Positions 60,872 to 64,000 of a DNA stretch of 64,000 nt are shown piece after piece. How positions within the stretch are numbered: position 1 is the first letter of the stretch; the number at the start of each line of letters is the position of its first letter. The notes beneath the pieces were generated by a model. The model was not told the DNA's origin, searched no databases, and was given only the letters and a program-made list of their open reading frames with translations. Source of the DNA: JAUIAI01 sp050633665 (GTDB lineage Bacteria; Pseudomonadota; Gammaproteobacteria; Burkholderiales; Burkholderiaceae_E); the NCBI GenBank assembly GCA_050633665.1, contig JBOEGY010000009.1, positions 375,034 through 439,033 on the forward strand, written 5' to 3'. A program made the position numbers and the translations under genes.

Positions 60872-61674
60872 TGCGCACCCGGATGAGCACGGGCCACTGA
60901 TTGCATTTCTGCGAGCAGATAGTCCAGGTGCTCGGTATGCTGGCCGGATTTGCCGGTAGACAGGAATCCGGACTTGTCCGGCTGGGCCAGTGTTGCTTCG
61001 TTTAGCGTCGTCGCGACCTGCTGCAACCATTGATCCTTTAACGAAGACGGTAACGGGATGATCCCGGCGGCCGCTGCCGACTGGTCAGTCTCATCGTCTT
61101 TGAAGTATTCGTTGGTATAGGGCCATAACAAGTTCAGGGCCGACTGGGCTCGCAGGTGAGATTCTTCAGTGCCGTCGCCAAAGCGAATAACCCACTGACG
61201 GGCATGGCGCAAGTGACCTTTGGCTTCCTTGATCGCTTTGGCTGCAATATTGACCAGTTGCGGGTCGGCGGATTCTGCCAGCCATTCCCAGACCAGGACC
61301 ATGCGCTCAGAATGCAGGTAGTGGCGCATGATTGTGACCGCGTAGTCATCATGTTTTCCCTGGCCGTTCGGCAGCTCCGATAAGCTGTGATTCCGGAAAA
61401 ACGGGCTGTCCCGAAAATAGGCGAGCGCATCTTCATCGCGTGCGTTGCCTTCCAGCTCGCCGGCATGGCTTAACAGCATCCGGGCCTGACCGAGTAAATC
61501 GAGCCCGATGTTGGCCATGGCCAAGTCCTCTTCGAGGACCGGTCCGTGACCGGCCCATTCCGAGGCTCGTTGCGCCAGAATCAGCGCATCATCACCCAGG
61601 CGTAAGACAGCATCAACATGCCAGAGGGGCGCGGAGCTTGATTCGGTGTGCGGGGGGGCAGTCTGGCCAGCCAT
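60865..61674 (-). CDS. paaC: Phenylacetyl-CoA epoxidase structural subunit PaaC
   Basis: The product has 269 residues. The ferritin-like fold is non-catalytic in PaaC; LRLGDDALILAQRASEWAGHGP and EEDLAMANIGLDLLGQARML are typical, as are HYLHSERMVLVWEWLAESADPQ and RHARQWVIRFGDGTEES. It forms the PaaA-PaaC core of the monooxygenase. The start shares a base with the paaB stop (TAATG). Confidence 0.95.
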   Translation of the reverse strand: MAGQTAPPHTESSSAPLWHVDAVLRLGDDALILAQRASEWAGHGPVLEEDLAMANIGLDLLGQARMLLSHAGELEGNARDEDALAYFRDSPFFRNHSLSELPNGQGKHDDYAVTIMRHYLHSERMVLVWEWLAESADPQLVNIAAKAIKEAKGHLRHARQWVIRFGDGTEESHLRAQSALNLLWPYTNEYFKDDETDQSAAAAGIIPLPSSLKDQWLQQVATTLNEATLAQPDKSGFLSTGKSGQHTEHLDYLLAEMQSVARAHPGAQW

Positions 61675-61985
61675 TACATGTGGTCCACTTCTTTGGGTAA
61701 CTTGTAAAACGTCGGGTGTCGATAAATCTTGTCATCGTTCGGGTCAAAATTGACATCGTTTTCTTCCGGCGCCGATGCGACGATCGCATTCGACGGGACG
61801 ACCCAGAGGCTGACACCCTCGCTGCGCCGCGTGTAGACATCGCGAGCCAGTTGCAAAGCCATTGGTGCGTCGGTGGCATGCAGGCTGCCGCAGTGTTTAT
61901 GTTCAAGGCCTTGCTTTGAGCGAACGAATACCTCCCAGAGCGGCCATTCTTTGGCAACTGGATCGGGCGTGGGCTGGTCGGACAT
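61674..61985 (-). CDS. paaB: Phenylacetyl-CoA epoxidase subunit PaaB
   Basis: The product has 103 residues from ATG 61985. The preceding open frame extends upstream to 62141 but overlaps paaA. WPLWEVFVRSKQGLEHKHCGSLH and ENDVNFDPNDDKIYRHPTFYKLP are the PaaB signature. It links the PaaAC heterodimers. The gap to paaA is 32 bases, with GAGAGATTTCCC before the start. Confidence 0.95.
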   Translation of the reverse strand: MSDQPTPDPVAKEWPLWEVFVRSKQGLEHKHCGSLHATDAPMALQLARDVYTRRSEGVSLWVVPSNAIVASAPEENDVNFDPNDDKIYRHPTFYKLPKEVDHM

Positions 61986-62017
61986 GGGAAATCTCTCTTG
62001 AAGGGGGCGGTTCTGGG

Positions 62018-63019
62018 TTATCTGGCGCTGGCTGACTGGCTGCGTTCGGCTTGCTTGGCGGCATATGCCAGGGCGGCCTCCCGAACCCAGCGGCCGTTTT
62101 GGTGTTTGCTGCGCTGGGCGGCCATGCGTTCGCGATTGCACGGGCCGTCACCATTAATCACCTGCCAGAACTCATCCCAGTTAATGGCGCTGGTCTCGTA
62201 GTGACCAGTTGCTTCATTGAACTTGAGCGCATCATCGGGGACGGTCAGCCCAAGCAATTCGGCCTGGGGCACGGTTGCATCGATGAAACGCTGGCGCAAC
62301 TCGTCATTGGACAGGCGCTTGATGCCCCAGGCCATTGATTGCCCTGAATTGGGCGAATCACTGTCATGGGGGCCGAACATCATCAGGGACGGCCACCACC
62401 AACGGTTCAGCGCATCCTGCGCCATGGCCTTCTGTTCGGGTGTTCCTTTGGCAAGCGCCAGCATCGATTCATAGCCCTGGCGCTGGTGAAACGACTCTTC
62501 TTTGCAAACCCGGATCATCGCGCGTGCATAAGGGCCGTAGGAGCAACGGCACAGCGGTACCTGATTCATGATCGCGGCGCCGTCTACCAGCCAGCCGATG
62601 CAGCCGACATCCGCCCAGCTAAGCGTGGGGTAATTAAAAATAGACGAATACTTGGCCTTGCCTGAGAGCAGGGCGGCTTCCATTTCCTCGCGAGAAACCC
62701 CGAGGGTCTCGGCAGCGGAGTACAAATACAGACCGTGCCCGCCTTCATCCTGCCCCTTCGCCAGCAAAATGGCTTTGCGGCGCAAACTGGGTGCCCTGCC
62801 GATGAAGTTTCCCTCCGGCAGCATGCCGACAATCTCCGAATGAGCATGCTGGGAGATCTGCCGAATCAGTGTTTTCCGGTAGGCCGCCGGCATCCAGTCC
62901 TGGGGTTCGATTTTCTCGTCAGCGGCAATGCGGGCATCAAACCGGGCCTGGGCTTCTGATTCATCAAGCGGGCCAGAGCCGGGCTCCGTCTGCTGCAAAT
63001 CCATTGCTTGCGTATACAT
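62018..63019 (-). CDS. paaA: Phenylacetyl-CoA epoxidase catalytic subunit PaaA
   Basis: The product has 333 residues. It carries the diiron ferritin-like site (EIVGMLPEGNFIGRAPSLRRK, AKGQDEGGHGLYLYSAAETLG and RVCKEESFHQRQGYESMLAL, which supply Glu and His ligands). It inserts oxygen into the phenylacetyl-CoA ring to make the 1,2-epoxide. It is the first gene of paaABCDE. The ring-opening and beta-oxidation genes (paaG, paaZ, paaK and others) are not in the window. Confidence 0.96.
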   Translation of the reverse strand: MYTQAMDLQQTEPGSGPLDESEAQARFDARIAADEKIEPQDWMPAAYRKTLIRQISQHAHSEIVGMLPEGNFIGRAPSLRRKAILLAKGQDEGGHGLYLYSAAETLGVSREEMEAALLSGKAKYSSIFNYPTLSWADVGCIGWLVDGAAIMNQVPLCRCSYGPYARAMIRVCKEESFHQRQGYESMLALAKGTPEQKAMAQDALNRWWWPSLMMFGPHDSDSPNSGQSMAWGIKRLSNDELRQRFIDATVPQAELLGLTVPDDALKFNEATGHYETSAINWDEFWQVINGDGPCNRERMAAQRSKHQNGRWVREAALAYAAKQAERSQSASAR

Positions 63020-63119
63020 CGTCTCACTCCGTTGTTCAGGTCGATCTGAGAATCAGGCCGTGCCAGAAACAGCTCGCGCACGGCAAAACAACTCCGCAGC
63101 CATAGCGGGCGTTTAGCGG

Positions 63120-63149
63120 ATATTATTAGATAACCGTCCGGTCGGTCAA
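63120..63149 (-). promoter_or_regulatory. Candidate paa operon promoter
   Basis: On the minus strand TTGACC (63149-63144) and TAATAT (63125-63120) are separated by 18 bases, with the initiation point expected near 63113, about 95 bases upstream of the paaA ATG. The spacer between the two boxes is almost wholly occupied by the TetR-type dyad. The remaining sequence up to the tRNA promoter (about 63150-63416) shows no gene or RNA that I can name. Confidence 0.6.
63133..63146. promoter_or_regulatory. Probable PaaR operator
   Basis: The 14-base ACCGTCCGGTCGGT fits the ACCG-NN-CG-NN-CGGT consensus known for PaaR-type TetR repressors and is an inverted repeat with a single mismatched pair. It sits between the -35 and -10 boxes of the paa promoter, the classical repression position. 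The likely binder is the tetR product encoded at the 3' end of the same operon. Confidence 0.65.
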
Positions 63150-63416
63150 TGAATTGTCATGCTTCCTGGCCGGCTTTGCGACCAATAAGGTGTAACCGGC
63201 CCCCGCATTTTGTCCGTCATTTCAACGCTCGGCTGATATCGCTGTAAATCAGTCGAAACTCGACGCATTGTGAGCGGGCATTGCTCCTGGTTGGCAGCAG
63301 CGGCCTCCAAACGCCTGCCCGGGAGGCGGGGCGCTGCGCGTAGTCGGCCAATGTGGCCGGACGCGACAGTGTTGCGTGTCCCGCACGAGTGGATTGATAT
63401 CCCTTTGCGATCAGGT

Positions 63417-63446
63417 TTGACACGCCCCCCAATGGCGAGTGATAAT
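63417..63446 (+). promoter_or_regulatory. Strong sigma70 promoter of the tRNA-tuf operon
   Basis: TTGACA (63417-63422) is a perfect -35 box; GATAAT (63441-63446) preceded by T is a near-consensus -10 at 18-base spacing. The mature tRNA-Tyr 5' end lies 13 bases downstream of the -10, giving a leader of only a few bases, removed by RNase P. The promoter likely drives the three tRNAs and tuf. Confidence 0.8.
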
Positions 63447-63458
63447 CCTCGGTTCCCT

Positions 63459-63543
63459 GGAGGGATGTCCGAGTGGTTAAAGGAGGCAGACTGTAAATCT
63501 GTTGGCTATGCCTACGTTGGTTCGAATCCAACTCCCTCCACCA
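63459..63543 (+). tRNA. tRNA-Tyr (anticodon GTA)
   Basis: The gene has 85 bases including an encoded 3' CCA. The acceptor stem GGAGGGA pairs with TCCCTCC, the anticodon GTA is at 63493-63495 within loop CTGTAAA, the long variable arm typical of bacterial tRNA-Tyr is present, and the T arm GTTGGTTCGAATCCAAC is perfect. It is the first gene of the tRNA cluster. Confidence 0.97.
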
Positions 63544-63596
63544 GGGTAAATTCTTGTCTGAGCGAGGGTGATTTACGAGTAGGCCGGAGCAGAGTA

Positions 63597-63637
63597 GGCC
63601 AAAGTTAGGCCAAAGTTGGGCCAAAGTTGGGCCAAAG
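63597..63637 (+). repeat. 11-bp tandem repeat between tRNA-Tyr and tRNA-Gly
   Basis: GGCCAAAGTTA (63597-63607), GGCCAAAGTTG (63608-63618), GGCCAAAGTTG (63619-63629) and a partial GGCCAAAG (63630-63637) form 3.7 units of an 11-base repeat directly before tRNA-Gly. The repeat unit differs from the ones in the next spacer, but the period is the same. Confidence 0.9.
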
Positions 63638-63643
63638 CGCAGT

Positions 63644-63717
63644 GCGGGTGTAGCTCAATGGTAGAGCAGAAGCCTTCCAAGCTTATGACGAGGGTTCGAT
63701 TCCCTTCACCCGCTCCA
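63644..63717 (+). tRNA. tRNA-Gly (anticodon TCC)
   Basis: The gene has 74 bases including CCA. The acceptor stem GCGGGTG pairs with CACCCGC, the anticodon TCC is at 63676-63678 in loop CTTCCAA, and the T arm GGGTTCGATTCCC is regular. The anticodon stem GAAGC/GCTTA has one G-A mismatch at its outer end, the only departure from a perfect cloverleaf. The anticodon reads GGA and, by wobble, GGG. Confidence 0.96.
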
Positions 63718-63758
63718 GTTGGCCGGCGCCCGGTTTGTCAGGCATGAGCGGTAGCAAG

Positions 63759-63780
63759 TAGTAGTCAGATAGTAGTCAGA
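63759..63780 (+). repeat. 11-bp tandem duplication between tRNA-Gly and tRNA-Thr
   Basis: TAGTAGTCAGA occurs twice exactly in tandem (63759-63769 and 63770-63780). It is 41 bases downstream of the tRNA-Gly 3' end. Confidence 0.9.
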
Positions 63781-63808
63781 TCAGTGGTACAGATTTAGCA
63801 GTAACTTC

Positions 63809-63837
63809 AGCGGTAATTTAGCGGTAATTTAGCGGTA
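63809..63837 (+). repeat. Second 11-bp tandem repeat before tRNA-Thr
   Basis: AGCGGTAATTT is repeated exactly at 63809-63819 and 63820-63830, followed by AGCGGTA at 63831-63837; a degenerate copy (AGCAGTAACTTC) precedes it at about 63797. Same period, different unit from its neighbours. Confidence 0.9.
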
Positions 63838-63854
63838 TAGGCAGTAATTATTCC

Positions 63855-63929
<75 letters not shown>

Positions 63930-63980
63930 AGTATTTAGTCACTAACCAGCAGCAGCACCCAGTATCCGGGAGTTCTCCAA

Positions 63981-64000
63981 ATGGCAAAAGGAAAGTTCGA
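63981..64000 (+). CDS. tuf: Elongation factor Tu, 5' end only
   Basis: Six full codons, ATG GCA AAA GGA AAG TTC (MAKGKF), are followed by the window edge. MAKGKFER is the usual N-terminus of EF-Tu in Burkholderiales, and the location right after tRNA-Tyr/Gly/Thr is the classical tufB position. GGGAG at 63968-63972 is a suitable ribosome-binding site. The assignment rests on these residues and on context. Confidence 0.85.

Noticed and set aside
63217..63624. A 135-codon minus-strand open frame and a matching plus-strand one over the tRNA-Tyr region
   Set aside because: It is translated from tRNA sequence (the familiar DSNQRR-type artefact) and has no conserved protein features. The tRNA genes explain the sequence.
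63597..63837. A CRISPR array
   Set aside because: The units are 11 bases in direct tandem without spacers, and no cas gene is present.

Overview
The window reads as a 64 kb piece of chromosome from a betaproteobacterium, probably close to Burkholderiales. This is inferred from gene content: a PhaM-like polyhydroxyalkanoate granule protein, the birA-SPOR-rfaE2 and dacA-dat-DUF493-lipB-lipA neighbourhoods, a tRNA-Tyr/Gly/Thr-tuf cluster whose EF-Tu starts MAKGKF, and a moderately GC-rich coding style. No prophage, insertion sequence, integrase or CRISPR array was seen. Coding density is very high: 10 of the 13 convergent gene pairs overlap or are separated by 3 bp or less, and no classical hairpin-plus-T-tract terminator was found between them.

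Layout. 1-9.2 kb: end of an ion-channel-like membrane gene, a small unknown gene, MgtE, then a rimB-rimK-M14 cluster (S6 glutamylation ligase with a retropepsin-like protease and an aspartoacylase-like hydrolase), an MFS carrier, an HTH regulator and a DHH phosphoesterase. 9.2-16.1 kb: heterotetrameric-type sarcosine oxidase genes soxB-soxD-soxA with the gamma subunit fused to the alpha C-terminus, a YecA-family gene and a GlxA-type AraC regulator. 16.1-24.8 kb: CDF transporter, cystathionine beta-lyase, ketopantoate reductase-like enzyme, YdjM-like protein, ArsC, acyl-CoA ligase, VOC protein, argS. 24.9-32.5 kb: envelope block (SPOR protein, DsbA, RlpA, rsmI, lpoA, yraN, dolP-like). 32.6-40.8 kb: LemA plus M48 protease, an unassigned ATP-grasp enzyme, an SDR, LD-carboxypeptidase, a GAF-PAS-GGDEF cyclase and a GST.

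40.9-48.2 kb: the lipoate/D-amino-acid/PBP5 cluster (lipA, lipB, DUF493, dat, dacA), split by two gene pairs: PIN plus NnrU, and a soluble PAS histidine kinase plus single-domain response regulator. 48.3-52.1 kb: two related unknown genes, a thioredoxin-like ferredoxin, birA, a SPOR protein and rfaE2. 52.4-58.6 kb: a MerR regulator carrying the cobalamin photoreceptor signature of CarH/LitR, a FIST sensor protein, PhaM, a CoA-binding protein, MetY and a large ankyrin/DUF4189-like lipoprotein. 58.6-63.2 kb: paaABCDE for phenylacetyl-CoA epoxidation, a TetR regulator at the 3' end, and a promoter/operator whose dyad fits the PaaR consensus. 63.4-64 kb: tRNA-Tyr, tRNA-Gly, tRNA-Thr and the start of tuf, with 11-bp tandem repeats in the tRNA spacers.

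Taken together the genes suggest an aerobic heterotroph able to use methylated glycine compounds and aromatic acids via phenylacetyl-CoA, with PHA storage, cyclic-di-GMP signalling and possibly B12-dependent light sensing. The strongest candidates for something less described are the SoxA-SoxG fusion, the CarH-like MerR next to a FIST protein, the rimB-rimK-M14 cluster, and the 11-bp-period repeats in the tRNA operon.
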